From assembly GCF_027270735.1 (NCBI RefSeq), contig NZ_JAPWIJ010000013.1:46054-110053 (forward strand): a stretch of 64,000 nt of DNA, written 5' to 3'. The notes under the pieces were generated by a model. It was not told the origin of the DNA. It ran no database searches and worked only from the letters and a program-made list of their open reading frames with translations. The translations under genes were made by a program, and so were the position numbers. Within the stretch, counting starts at the first letter, position 1. Each line of letters starts with the position of its first letter. Source of the stretch: Rhodococcus ruber. Lineage in GTDB: Bacteria > Actinomycetota > Actinomycetes > Mycobacteriales > Mycobacteriaceae. Below, piece after piece: positions 16,413 to 24,769 of the stretch.

Positions 16413-17702
16413 TTACCGCAGGATGTCCCGGCGAACGATGGTTTCGTCGCGTCCCGGTCCGACGCCGATGCACGACATGTACGCACCCGACAGTTCCTCG
16501 AGACGCAGGACGTAGTTCTGCGCGTTGATCGGCAGTTCCTCGAACGTGCGGGCACCGGAGATGTCTTCCCACCAACCGGGCATCTCTTCGTAGATCGGCT
16601 TCGCGTGATGGAAGCCGGTCTGTGTCATCGGCATTTCGTCGTGCCGCACACCGTCCACGTCGTAGGCGACACAGATCGGCACCGTGTCCAAGCTGGACAG
16701 CACGTCCAGCTTGGTCAGGAAGTAGTCGGTGATGCCGTTGACACGGGTGGCGTATCGCGCGATGACGGCATCGAACCAACCGGTGCGCCTGGCACGACCG
16801 GTGGTGACGCCCACCTCGCCGCCCTGCTTGGCCAAGTACTCGCCGTAGTTGTCGAACAGCTCCGTCGGGAACGGACCCGAGCCGACACGCGTCGTGTAGG
16901 CCTTGAGGATGCCGAGCACAGTCCCGATCTTGTTGGGGCCGATACCGGAGCCGACGGACGCGCCGCCCGCGGTCGGGTTCGAGGACGTGACGTAGGGATA
17001 CGTGCCGTGATCGACGTCGAGCAGCGTGCCCTGCGAGCCCTCGAGCAGAATGGTTTCACCGCGCTCGAGGGCCAGGTTGAGCTGCAACCTGGTGTCGGTG
17101 ATGCGATGCTTGAATCCCTCGGCCTGCTCGAGCACCTCGTCCACGACCTGCTGCGAATCCAGCGCACGCCGGTTGTAGATCTTCGAGAGCACCTGATTCT
17201 TGAATTCCAGTGCAGCCTCGACCTTTTGGGTCAGAATTTTCTCGTCGAGCACATCGGCCGCTCGGACTCCGACGCGGGCGATCTTGTCCTGGTAGCAGGG
17301 CCCGATTCCGCGTCCGGTGGTGCCGATCTTCTTGGCACCGAGGAAGCGCTCGGTCACCTTATCGATGGCCACGTGGTACGGCATGATGAGATGCGCATCT
17401 GCGCTGAGCAGCAGGTTCGACGTGTCGACGTCGCGCTTCTCGAGGCCGTCGAGCTCGGTCAGCAACACACCGGGATCGACGACGACGCCGTTGCCGATGA
17501 CGTTCTTGACGCCCGGCGTGAGGATTCCCGACGGAATCAAGTGCAGAGCGAACTTGTCTCCATTGGGAAGAACCACGGTGTGGCCGGCGTTGTTGCCGCC
17601 CTGGTAACGAACCACCCACTGGAGGCGTTCGCCGAAAAGGTCGGTGGCTTTGCCTTTGCCCTCGTCGCCCCACTGGGCGCCGATCAGGACTATCGCCGGC
17701 AT
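16413..17702 (-). CDS. purA: Adenylosuccinate synthetase
   Basis: A GTP-dependent enzyme joining aspartate to IMP on the way to AMP. 429 aa, full length. GAQWGDEGKGK (residues 8-18) is the GTP/IMP loop with catalytic Asp and His nearby (NNAGHTVV). TTGRGIGPCYQDK, EGSQGTLLDVDHGTYPYVTSSN and TGRARRTGWFD are all intact. It is monocistronic, ends in a strong terminator, and is divergent from a small conserved gene pair as in M. tuberculosis (Rv0357c). Confidence 0.97.
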   Translation of the reverse strand: MPAIVLIGAQWGDEGKGKATDLFGERLQWVVRYQGGNNAGHTVVLPNGDKFALHLIPSGILTPGVKNVIGNGVVVDPGVLLTELDGLEKRDVDTSNLLLSADAHLIMPYHVAIDKVTERFLGAKKIGTTGRGIGPCYQDKIARVGVRAADVLDEKILTQKVEAALEFKNQVLSKIYNRRALDSQQVVDEVLEQAEGFKHRITDTRLQLNLALERGETILLEGSQGTLLDVDHGTYPYVTSSNPTAGGASVGSGIGPNKIGTVLGILKAYTTRVGSGPFPTELFDNYGEYLAKQGGEVGVTTGRARRTGWFDAVIARYATRVNGITDYFLTKLDVLSSLDTVPICVAYDVDGVRHDEMPMTQTGFHHAKPIYEEMPGWWEDISGARTFEELPINAQNYVLRLEELSGAYMSCIGVGPGRDETIVRRDILR

Positions 17703-17903
17703 GTGCTCTCCTACGTTGCTTTCGTGCGAGGACGTGCTGCAGATTTGCTCGAACGAATGCAGCAGTCACCATTTGTCGCAGGCGCGACAGTGGCCGGGAG
17801 AACAGTCTAGCCGAGGCGGTGAGCTGGCCCGCATGCCGCTACGGTCGGCGACAAACGAGGGCACTATGGTTTGACGAGGATTCATCGCAGACCTAGGAGC
17901 GCC

Positions 17904-18569
17904 GTGACACCGTTCGTTCTGCAGTGCGGCAACCCGCTGCTGCCGATCACGCTGACCGACGTCCCACTGCGCAGCGCCGACGCAGTACCAACCGACGACG
18001 ACTGCAGCGCGATCTTCTCCGACATCGAATCCGCTCCCGCACCCCGCATCATCGTCCTGGGCGACGATGCCTCCCTGGCCGCAGTGCTGACCCGGTTGAT
18101 GCGTACCGACCGCCTGCACGTCGAAGTCGCGTTCGTACCGGAGACCGCGACCAACGCAGCTCACATCTACAAACTCGGCACCGGATCACGCGCCGCCAAG
18201 GTGGCGCTCACCGGGACGGCGTCGAGCACACCCCTGATTCGAGACGACGCAGGCAAGGCCGTCGTCGGTCGGGCGCTACTCGGCGGTGCCGCCGGCGCGG
18301 AACTCGAGGGCGAGGCCTATGTCGACGACACCCGCCTGTTCTCCGGCGTCGTACCCGGCGTCGAGGTGGCACCGACCCCCGAGCTGCCGGGCCTGCGCGC
18401 GCGAGTGATCGGCCGTCGACGTCTGCTGCCCCGCCGCTGGGTGAGCGGGCGCGCGATGCAACTCGGCTCTCCCGCAGCTCAACTACTGCGCGACGGCATC
18501 GCCGGCGACAGAACGGTGAAGAGATCCACGTTCTACCGCCACGATCAGGAGTGGTTGCTGGTTCGATGA
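17904..18569 (+). CDS. Conserved actinobacterial protein, Rv0358-like by position
   Basis: 221 aa, no signal peptide and no convincing membrane segment. No known domain is recognised. The centre contains LGDDASLAAVLTRLMRTDRLHVEVAFVP, which resembles the start of diacylglycerol-kinase-like or nucleotide-binding proteins but is too weak to name. The GTG at 17904 is preferred because AGGAG lies five bases before it; a TTG at 17871 is open but lacks one. It precedes the M50 protease and is linked to it by overlapping start/stop codons through a 7-codon minicistron. Confidence 0.7.
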   Translation: MTPFVLQCGNPLLPITLTDVPLRSADAVPTDDDCSAIFSDIESAPAPRIIVLGDDASLAAVLTRLMRTDRLHVEVAFVPETATNAAHIYKLGTGSRAAKVALTGTASSTPLIRDDAGKAVVGRALLGGAAGAELEGEAYVDDTRLFSGVVPGVEVAPTPELPGLRARVIGRRRLLPRRWVSGRAMQLGSPAAQLLRDGIAGDRTVKRSTFYRHDQEWLLVR

Positions 18570-18589
18570 CCGTCCCACTGATCCGATGA
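18566..18589 (+). other. Seven-codon minicistron bridging two genes
   Basis: ATG at 18566 overlaps the stop of the upstream gene as ATGA. It reads MTVPLIR and stops in a second ATGA that contains the protease start at 18586. The protease itself begins MTVPLRR, so the minicistron is a near-exact duplication of that start. It could carry ribosomes across the 16-base gap or be a leftover of a 20-bp duplication. Confidence 0.5.
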
Positions 18590-19359
18590 CCGTTCCGCTG
18601 CGACGCAGTCCCGTTCTGCCGAGCCCGGTGTTCGTTGCCGTTCTGGCTGTCGCAGGAGTGGGCGGCGCGCTCGCCTGGACGGCCGAGGACGTCACGTCGT
18701 TCACGGCGCGGCTCGGGGTGTTCGTTCTGGTCCTCGCCGGCTGGATCGCCTCGGTGTGCCTGCACGAGTTCGGCCACGCCTTCACCGCTTTTCGCGCCGG
18801 AGATCGCGAAGTCGAGCTCCGGGGCTACCTGACGCTCAACCCGCTGAAGTACACCCATCCGTTGCTCTCGATCGTCCTACCGGTGGTGTTCATCGCGATC
18901 GGCGGGATCGGACTACCGGGCGGTGCTGTGTACCTGCGCACCGGCCAGTTTCCTGCATCTACACAACGGCGCATCGCCCTCGCAGGTCCGTTCGCCAATG
19001 CCGTTGTCGCCGTGGCACTTCTGGTCGTCATCAGACTGTTCGGCACCGACGGCACGCACCCCGCATTCTGGTACGGGCTCAGCTTCCTGGCGTTCTTGCA
19101 GATCATGGCCACCATCCTCAACCTGATTCCGGTACCGGGACTCGACGGATACGCCGCGCTGGAGCCCTCGCTTTCGCACTCCACCCGAGCATCGCTGAAC
19201 CAATTCAAGGGATACGGAATTCTCGTACTCGTTGCGCTGCTCTTCGTACCCGCCGTCAATGCCGCTTTCTTCGGAGCGATCTATACCCTGTTCGGGCTGT
19301 CCGGCGTTCCCGAGTTCTTCGCCGGCAACGGCAACTACCTGATGCGATTCTGGGCCTGA
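18586..19359 (+). CDS. M50-family (site-2 protease type) membrane metalloprotease
   Basis: 257 aa with about six membrane segments. The zinc motif HEFGH (about residues 64-68) is in a hydrophobic context, and the third ligand motif NLIPVPGLDGY (about 180-190) is present: the two hallmarks of intramembrane M50 peptidases. No PDZ domain is present, consistent with the short Rv0359-like class rather than Rip1/RseP. The substrate is unknown. It is translationally coupled to the upstream conserved gene. Confidence 0.9.
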   Translation: MTVPLRRSPVLPSPVFVAVLAVAGVGGALAWTAEDVTSFTARLGVFVLVLAGWIASVCLHEFGHAFTAFRAGDREVELRGYLTLNPLKYTHPLLSIVLPVVFIAIGGIGLPGGAVYLRTGQFPASTQRRIALAGPFANAVVAVALLVVIRLFGTDGTHPAFWYGLSFLAFLQIMATILNLIPVPGLDGYAALEPSLSHSTRASLNQFKGYGILVLVALLFVPAVNAAFFGAIYTLFGLSGVPEFFAGNGNYLMRFWA

Positions 19360-19488
19360 CTCGTCGTTCGGTCGCAGTTGAGGGAAGCAGTGCACGGTAT
19401 CGAGCGCGATCGACGGGATTCCGAAGGTTCGGACTGGTTGCGTGCAGTCTTTCCCAACAGTGTCGGTGCCGGATCGCATAATCGACTC

Positions 19489-19956
19489 ATGACGACGTGG
19501 GACGAGTTCTCGACGGCAGCCCCGAACCTGGCATCGGCGGTACGGGCCAGATTCACCGCCCACAAGCACCATGTTCTTGCGACGCTACGAGTGGACGGCT
19601 CACCGCGCGTGAGCGGAACCGAGGTGGAGTTCGACGCCAGCGGTGTACTGCGCCTCGGATCGATGCTCGGTGCCGTCAAGTCGCGGGACCTGCAGCGCGA
19701 CGGACGGTTCGCGCTGCACAGCAACCCTGGGCATCATTCGATGGAGGGCGGTGACGCGAAGATCGGCGGAGTTGCCGTCGAAATCACCGATCCCACTGTG
19801 CTGCAACCGATATTCGACGCCGCGCCGGGCGAACTGGTGCCGTACCACGTGTTCGATCTCGATATCAACGAGATTGTGCTGACGTCCCTGGTGGACGATC
19901 ACATGCAGATCGACATCTGGCGTCCGGGCACCGAGGTTCGCACCATCACCAGGTGA
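19489..19956 (+). CDS. Pyridoxamine 5'-phosphate oxidase-like flavoprotein
   Basis: 155 aa, split-barrel FMN- or F420-binding fold. HHVLATLRVDGSPRVSGTEVEF (about 26-47) is the usual first strand pair; GSMLGAVKSRDLQRDGRFALHS is the flavin phosphate-binding region. In this superfamily the cofactor may be FMN, F420 or haem and cannot be decided here. ATG 19489 is taken; the upstream open frame is not family-like. Its 3' end overlaps the convergent metal-exporter gene by 11 bases. Confidence 0.8.
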   Translation: MTTWDEFSTAAPNLASAVRARFTAHKHHVLATLRVDGSPRVSGTEVEFDASGVLRLGSMLGAVKSRDLQRDGRFALHSNPGHHSMEGGDAKIGGVAVEITDPTVLQPIFDAAPGELVPYHVFDLDINEIVLTSLVDDHMQIDIWRPGTEVRTITR

Positions 19957-20875
19957 TCTCTTCCTTGCACGTTCGCCCGTGTGCGGCAGGTTCGACCTGC
20001 ACTGTGGCGTGGTCGAGACCGTAGGTGGACAACAACGACTTGGCTCGATCGAGCACCATCGACGACGACCCCTCGCACTCGAGATGCACGGTGGCCACAT
20101 CCATTCCGGTGGTGAGCGTCCACACGTGCAGGTCGTGCACTCCCGTCACTCCGGGAAGTGCGCTCAGGTCCCCGGTCAACGCGTCCACGTCGACGTCGGC
20201 CGGACTGGCCTGGGTGAGAATACGCAGCGCCGAGCCGGCCAGCTTGATCGCTCGCGGAATCACCCACAGGGAAATCAGCACACCCACAACGATGTCCACC
20301 CAGGTCCACTGGAACAGCAGCATCAGCACACCGCCGACGAGCACCCCGACACTGCCGACCGCGTCGGCCAGGACTTCCATGTATGCGCCGCGGACCGCGA
20401 GCGAATCCTTGGCGTCGCCGCGAATGAGCAGCATGACAACGATATTGGCCGCGAGACCGGCCGCCGCAGTAAGAATGAGCGGTAGGCCCGGGATTTCGGG
20501 AGCGTCACCGATCCGCGATATTGCCTCGTACATGATGAAGGCCGCAACACCCAGCAGCAGAACAGCATTGGCGATGGCGGTCAACACTTCGGCGCGGTGC
20601 CAGCCGAAAGTTCTTGCTGCGGCAGCGCTTCCCTTGCGTGCCAGCAGAAGTGCAATCAATCCCATGGACATACCGAGTACGTCGGTGAGCATGTGGCCGG
20701 CATCGGCGAGCAGTCCGAGCGAACCGATCGCCAGCGCAACGGTTGCCTCGACGACGAGGAACACCACCAGAATCGCCAGCGCCACGACCATCTTGCGAAC
20801 GCGAGACTTGGGTGGACCCGCCCCTGCGGGCGAATGACCGCCCACACCGTGACTGTGTCCGTGACCGGCGCCCAT
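19946..20875 (-). CDS. Cation diffusion facilitator metal exporter
   Basis: 309 aa, ZitB/CzcD type, exporting Zn, Co, Cd or Ni from the cytoplasm. The N-terminus is His-rich (GHGHSHGVGGHS). Six membrane segments follow; transport-site motifs are ADAGHMLTDV (about 57-66) and the matching VLADAVGS-V on helix V. The cytoplasmic C-terminal domain has HDLHVWTL and VHLE. A perfect 9-2-9 palindrome about 40 bases upstream suggests metal-responsive repression. Confidence 0.93.
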   Translation of the reverse strand: MGAGHGHSHGVGGHSPAGAGPPKSRVRKMVVALAILVVFLVVEATVALAIGSLGLLADAGHMLTDVLGMSMGLIALLLARKGSAAAARTFGWHRAEVLTAIANAVLLLGVAAFIMYEAISRIGDAPEIPGLPLILTAAAGLAANIVVMLLIRGDAKDSLAVRGAYMEVLADAVGSVGVLVGGVLMLLFQWTWVDIVVGVLISLWVIPRAIKLAGSALRILTQASPADVDVDALTGDLSALPGVTGVHDLHVWTLTTGMDVATVHLECEGSSSMVLDRAKSLLSTYGLDHATVQVEPAAHGRTCKEEITW

Positions 20876-20916
20876 GACTCCCCCTTGCGTACCTGTAGCT
20901 GCTTCCGGCAGTCACC

Positions 20917-20936
20917 ATATGCGTACATACGCATAT
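20917..20936. promoter_or_regulatory. ArsR/SmtB-like operator before the CDF gene
   Basis: ATATGCGTA-ca-TACGCATAT is a perfect 20-bp palindrome, AT-rich at the edges, placed 41-60 bases upstream of the exporter start. Its form fits ArsR/SmtB metal sensors, which in mycobacteria control CDF exporters (KmtR type). The regulator gene is not in this window. Confidence 0.6.
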
Positions 20937-20969
20937 ATGCAATGGTGTCGTGTGCCTACAGGCCCTGGT

Positions 20970-22064
20970 TCACACCTCCGGTGGAACGTGCGGATTCTTC
21001 ACCGTCGGCGGCAGGGTCGCCAGTGCCGAAATGCGCTTGAGGCCCGCGACCTGCAACAGATCGACGATGATCGACCGCAATTGAGCAAGCACCACGGTCG
21101 CCGACAGGCCGGCATTCGAGATCAACTCGGGCTTGGCACCGGCGGCAACCGAACGCAGCACCCGAGCAGCCTCCGCCGCATCCGGCTTCTGTCCCGGATC
21201 GGCGAGAACCATCTGACGTAGGACTTCCACCGCATGCGCCAGCTTCTCGACCTCGTCGACGACACGTGGATCGAGAATCTCGTCGTCTCGCACCAGCGTC
21301 AGCGACCGCCGAGCGAGCACCCGAATGTTGCGGACGGCATTGTCGATGGGATCGGCCGTTGCCGCGAGCGCGGCCAAACGATTGCGGTGATTCCAGTACA
21401 TCGGCGAGATCCGGGCAATTTCCCGGCCGCCCTTGAGATCGGTCCGCAGAGCGTCGATACCCGACTGCGTTGCGCGCGCCTTACGCAACGCCTCCTCGAT
21501 CGGTTTGGGATCGTTCGCCACCAAACCGTCGGCCACCTTCTGCAACACACTGGCAGCCGTGGCCAGGACGTTCGCCGCATCCTTGCGCGCACGCCACACC
21601 GGATGCGTGGGAATCAACGCCACGATCGCGATGCCCACCAGACCGCCGACCAACGCGTCGACCATGCGGTTGGGGCCACCCATGTTGCCCGGCGGGATCA
21701 GGGTCGCCACCAGCACCGCGGACGATCCGGCCTGCATCGCGATGATGGGACCGCCGTCGAGGAACACCGCAGCCGACATCGCCAACACGACCACCAGCGC
21801 GATCTGCCAGGGCCCACTACCGATCAGCGAGATCAACAGATCGCCGACGCCGATACCGACCGTCACGCCGGCCACCAGCTCGGCCGATCGACGCAACCGC
21901 GCCCCGAGGGACACACCGAGCGACACGACGGCCGCGATGGGGGCGAAGAACGGTCGTTCGTGACCGACGAGATCCGTGGCGACGAACCATGCGACCCCGG
22001 CCGCCAACGCGCACTGCACGATGGGCAACAGCGACAACCGCAAGCGCTCGGTGCCCGCCTTCAT
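20970..22064 (-). CDS. FUSC/aromatic-acid-exporter-like membrane protein
   Basis: 364 aa. The first half has five to six membrane helices with a FUSC-type core (VGHERPFFAPIAAVVSLGVSLGARLRRSAELVAG). The second half is a soluble helical domain with ISPMYWNHRNRLAALAATADPIDNAVRN. Homologues are usually annotated as FUSC or aromatic acid exporter family proteins. The frame is open up to 22505 through the DUF3151 gene, but ATG 22064, 37 bases after that gene's stop, is the first plausible start. Confidence 0.82.
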   Translation of the reverse strand: MKAGTERLRLSLLPIVQCALAAGVAWFVATDLVGHERPFFAPIAAVVSLGVSLGARLRRSAELVAGVTVGIGVGDLLISLIGSGPWQIALVVVLAMSAAVFLDGGPIIAMQAGSSAVLVATLIPPGNMGGPNRMVDALVGGLVGIAIVALIPTHPVWRARKDAANVLATAASVLQKVADGLVANDPKPIEEALRKARATQSGIDALRTDLKGGREIARISPMYWNHRNRLAALAATADPIDNAVRNIRVLARRSLTLVRDDEILDPRVVDEVEKLAHAVEVLRQMVLADPGQKPDAAEAARVLRSVAAGAKPELISNAGLSATVVLAQLRSIIVDLLQVAGLKRISALATLPPTVKNPHVPPEV

Positions 22065-22101
22065 CCGGGTCCGGCCACGCGAGCGGCTGGCGCGGGCTCG
22101 A

Positions 22102-22527
22102 TCAGCCCAGGCCGAGCGCTTCTGCTGCCTTGGGGTCACAGTCTTCGAGGAGGTCGAGGCAACGGGCGTACTCGTCGTTCTCGTTGATGTCGCGGGCAGC
22201 TTTGGCGAGGACTGCGACGCATCGGAGGAATCCGCGGTTGGGCTCATGGCTGTACGGGACCGGCCCGAATCCCTTCCATCCATTACGACGCAACTGGTCC
22301 AGACCTCGGTGATATCCGGTACGTGCATAGGCGTATGCGGTAATTGTGGCACCCGACTCGAGGGAAGCCTCGGCGAGATACGCCCACGCAATGGACGCCG
22401 TCGGATGCGCAGCTGCGACGGTTTCGGGGGCCTCGTGGTTGAGCAGTGAGGATTCGGCCTCGTCGTCGCCGGGCAACAGTGTGGGTTGGGGTCCGAGCAG
22501 ATCACCGAAAGAAGTCATGGCGCTCAT
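22102..22527 (-). CDS. DUF3151 protein
   Basis: 141 aa soluble, helical actinobacterial protein (Rv0360c-like) with the typical FGDLLGPQPTLLPGD opening and HPTASIAWAYLAE in the middle. Function is unknown. A second Met (22518) three codons in could be the start. It lies upstream of the FUSC-like gene and divergent from the Rv0361-like membrane protein, the same arrangement I recall from mycobacteria. Confidence 0.88.
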   Translation of the reverse strand: MSAMTSFGDLLGPQPTLLPGDDEAESSLLNHEAPETVAAAHPTASIAWAYLAEASLESGATITAYAYARTGYHRGLDQLRRNGWKGFGPVPYSHEPNRGFLRCVAVLAKAARDINENDEYARCLDLLEDCDPKAAEALGLG

Positions 22528-22666
22528 TGTGCCCCTACGTCACCGAATCGTGTCCGAACACCCCCGCAACGCTCGCGTCCGGCCGCGGACCCGGTCGATA
22601 GGCTGCCAGCTGACGAAATTTCAGCCATACCGCTCTTGCAAGAATTCGGTGGACGAGGGAGAACGC

Positions 22667-23479
22667 ATGCCGGACGAGAAGAAGAATGCACCCTCCGAGG
22701 CCGACGCCGCCACCGAGAAAATCGATCTGGGCAAGAAGAAGCGTGTCGACGAGTCCTCCGACACTCCGACCGAGAAGATCGCCACTGGTCCAACCGAGGT
22801 ACCGGCAGCATCGGAAGCGAAGCCTGTCGCGAAGCCGACCGCGGCACCGCGTCGTATTCCGCCGCGAAACACCGCAGCTGGTTCCTCGAAAGCTGTTGCG
22901 GCAGTTGATAAATCTGTTTCGGCAGACAGGAAAGCGCCGGCAGCGGTGCCGCCACCGGTCGGGCCCCGCAAGATCGAGCCACAGCAGGTCGGTGCCAAGC
23001 AGGCAGTTCCTCAGCGCGTGGGAGCGCCGCCCGCGGAGCCGGAGAAGCCGAGCCACAAGAAGTGGTGGGCGGCGCTGGTGGCCGCGGTGGTGGTGATCGC
23101 AGCGGTTGCCGCTGGGGCGTATCTACTGATCGACCGCACCAGCGAGGACAACTCACCGGAGGCGCAGATCCGGTCGACGGTCGAATCGTTCACCAGCGCG
23201 TTGGCCGGCGGTGACCTGGCTACGCTTCGCAGCACCTCGTGTGGGGATCTGGCGACGTTCTACCGCGATATCCCGGACACCGAGTTCGCCGACGTCCACC
23301 GCGTCTCCGTAGAGCAGGGCAGCATTCCGACCGTCGACAGCATCGACGCCATTCAGGTCACCGACACCACGAACGCGATCGCTCAGGTGATCGCGCACAC
23401 CGACGCCAACCCGAACGATCGGTCGCCGCGCACCTTCGACCTACGCCTGGAAGGCGATCAGTGGAAGGTGTGCAGCTGA
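22667..23479 (+). CDS. Membrane-anchored protein with long cytoplasmic tail (Rv0361-like)
   Basis: 270 aa. About 145 N-terminal residues are charged and Pro/Ala-rich, with two TEKI motifs that could be phosphorylation sites. One membrane segment follows (about 150-170), then an extracytoplasmic NTF2-like domain ending QWKVCS. It has the same architecture and two conserved Cys as the gene at 2202-2729. ATG 22667 has a GGGAG site. Function is unknown. It ends in a highly structured convergent region before fba. Confidence 0.78.
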   Translation: MPDEKKNAPSEADAATEKIDLGKKKRVDESSDTPTEKIATGPTEVPAASEAKPVAKPTAAPRRIPPRNTAAGSSKAVAAVDKSVSADRKAPAAVPPPVGPRKIEPQQVGAKQAVPQRVGAPPAEPEKPSHKKWWAALVAAVVVIAAVAAGAYLLIDRTSEDNSPEAQIRSTVESFTSALAGGDLATLRSTSCGDLATFYRDIPDTEFADVHRVSVEQGSIPTVDSIDAIQVTDTTNAIAQVIAHTDANPNDRSPRTFDLRLEGDQWKVCS

Positions 23480-23483
23480 CGCT

Positions 23484-23565
23484 GCATGTGCACGGCGGAG
23501 CCTGCGGGTCGTTCCGCAGGCTCCACTCCTACCTCGTAGCAGGCTACGAGTTTCCGTGCACATGC
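23484..23565. terminator. Three-way-junction palindrome before fba
   Basis: A perfect 12-bp outer repeat (23484-23495 with 23554-23565) encloses two perfect hairpins, 23497-23507/23514-23524 (11 bp) and 23533-23540/23543-23550 (8 bp, 2-base loop). It lies between two convergent genes and may terminate both, but the geometry is richer than a simple terminator. Confidence 0.7.
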
Positions 23566-23577
23566 GGGCTCGCCCGC

Positions 23578-24618
23578 TCAGCCTGCGGATACGCTGCGGC
23601 CGGCGGACTTGAGGTCGTTGCACGCCTCGACGACACGGGCCGTCATGCCGGCCTCGGCCTTCTTGAGGTAGCTGCGCGGGTCGTAGGCCTTCTTGTTGCC
23701 GACCTCGCCGTCCACCTTCAGCACACCGTCGTAGTTGGAGAAGAAGTGTCCGGCAATGGGACGGCTGAACGCGTACTGGGTGTCGGTGTCGACGTTCATC
23801 TTCACGACGCCGTACTCGAGAGCCTCTTCGATCTCGCTCTTCGCCGAGCCCGATCCGCCGTGGAAGACGAAATCGAACGGCTTGGAACCCGATGCCAGAC
23901 CGAGCTTCTCCGTCGCGACCTTCTGGCCGTCGGCGAGCACGGAAGGCTTGAGCTTGACGTTGCCCGGCTTGTACACACCGTGCACGTTGCCGAAGGTCGC
24001 GGCCAGCAGGTACCGCGAGCCCGCGTCGCCTGCACCGAGCGCCTCGACGGTCTTGAGGAAGTCTTCGTTCGAGGTGTAGAGCTTGTCGTTGATCTCGGCC
24101 TCGACGCCATCTTCTTCGCCGCCGACCACACCGATCTCGACCTCGAGAATGATGTTGGCTGCCGCAGCGCGGGCGAGCAGATCCTTGGCGATCTCGAGGT
24201 TCTCGTCGATCGGGATGGCCGAGCCGTCCCACATGTGCGACTGGAACAGCGGGTTCTTACCTGCGTCGACGCGTTCCTGCGAGATCGCGATCAGCGGACG
24301 CACGTACGTGTCCAGCTTGTCCTTGGGGCAATGGTCGGTGTGCAGAGCGATGGTGACGTCGTACTTGGCGGCGATCACATGCGCGAACTCGGCGAGCGCA
24401 ACGGCACCGACGACCATGTCCTTGATACCGAGCCCGGAGCCGAACTCGGCACCACCGGTCGAGAACTGGATGATGCCGTCGCTACCCGCGTCGGCGAATC
24501 CCTTGATGGCGGCGTTGATGGACTCGGAACCCACACAGTTGATTGCCGGAAAAGCGAACTTGTGTTCCTTCGCCCGGCCCAGCATCTCGGCGTAGACCTC
24601 GGGAGTTGCGATAGGCAC
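23578..24618 (-). CDS. fba: Class II fructose-bisphosphate aldolase
   Basis: A zinc-dependent glycolytic/gluconeogenic aldolase, 346 aa, close to the mycobacterial enzyme. Zinc ligands and motifs: LHTDHCPKD (about 93-101), DGSAIPIDEN, ATFGNVHG (about 215) and FHGGSGS (about 252). The MPIATPEVYAEML start is typical. As in M. tuberculosis it lies between the Rv0361-like gene and a DedA gene, but the mgtE I expect between them is absent. Confidence 0.97.
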   Translation of the reverse strand: MPIATPEVYAEMLGRAKEHKFAFPAINCVGSESINAAIKGFADAGSDGIIQFSTGGAEFGSGLGIKDMVVGAVALAEFAHVIAAKYDVTIALHTDHCPKDKLDTYVRPLIAISQERVDAGKNPLFQSHMWDGSAIPIDENLEIAKDLLARAAAANIILEVEIGVVGGEEDGVEAEINDKLYTSNEDFLKTVEALGAGDAGSRYLLAATFGNVHGVYKPGNVKLKPSVLADGQKVATEKLGLASGSKPFDFVFHGGSGSAKSEIEEALEYGVVKMNVDTDTQYAFSRPIAGHFFSNYDGVLKVDGEVGNKKAYDPRSYLKKAEAGMTARVVEACNDLKSAGRSVSAG

Positions 24619-24769
24619 GGCGTCATTCCTCCATTGAAAGTTCGATTGTGTCTTGTGCAGTATGGCAACTACCGGGCCCGCTGTCGTGCATACCCGCTGA
24701 GGGAAGCGTCGTTCGGATCATGGTCGCGCGTCACCAACTGTTCAGGAGTTACCAGTTTCGGCCGGTAGT

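Noticed and set aside
22064..22505. A longer start for the FUSC-like protein
   Set aside because: It would run through the whole DUF3151 gene; the added residues are Arg/Ser-rich and not membrane-like.
23239..24768. A 509-residue plus-strand frame over fba
   Set aside because: It is the antisense shadow of aldolase; its N-terminal part is a shifted frame of the upstream gene.
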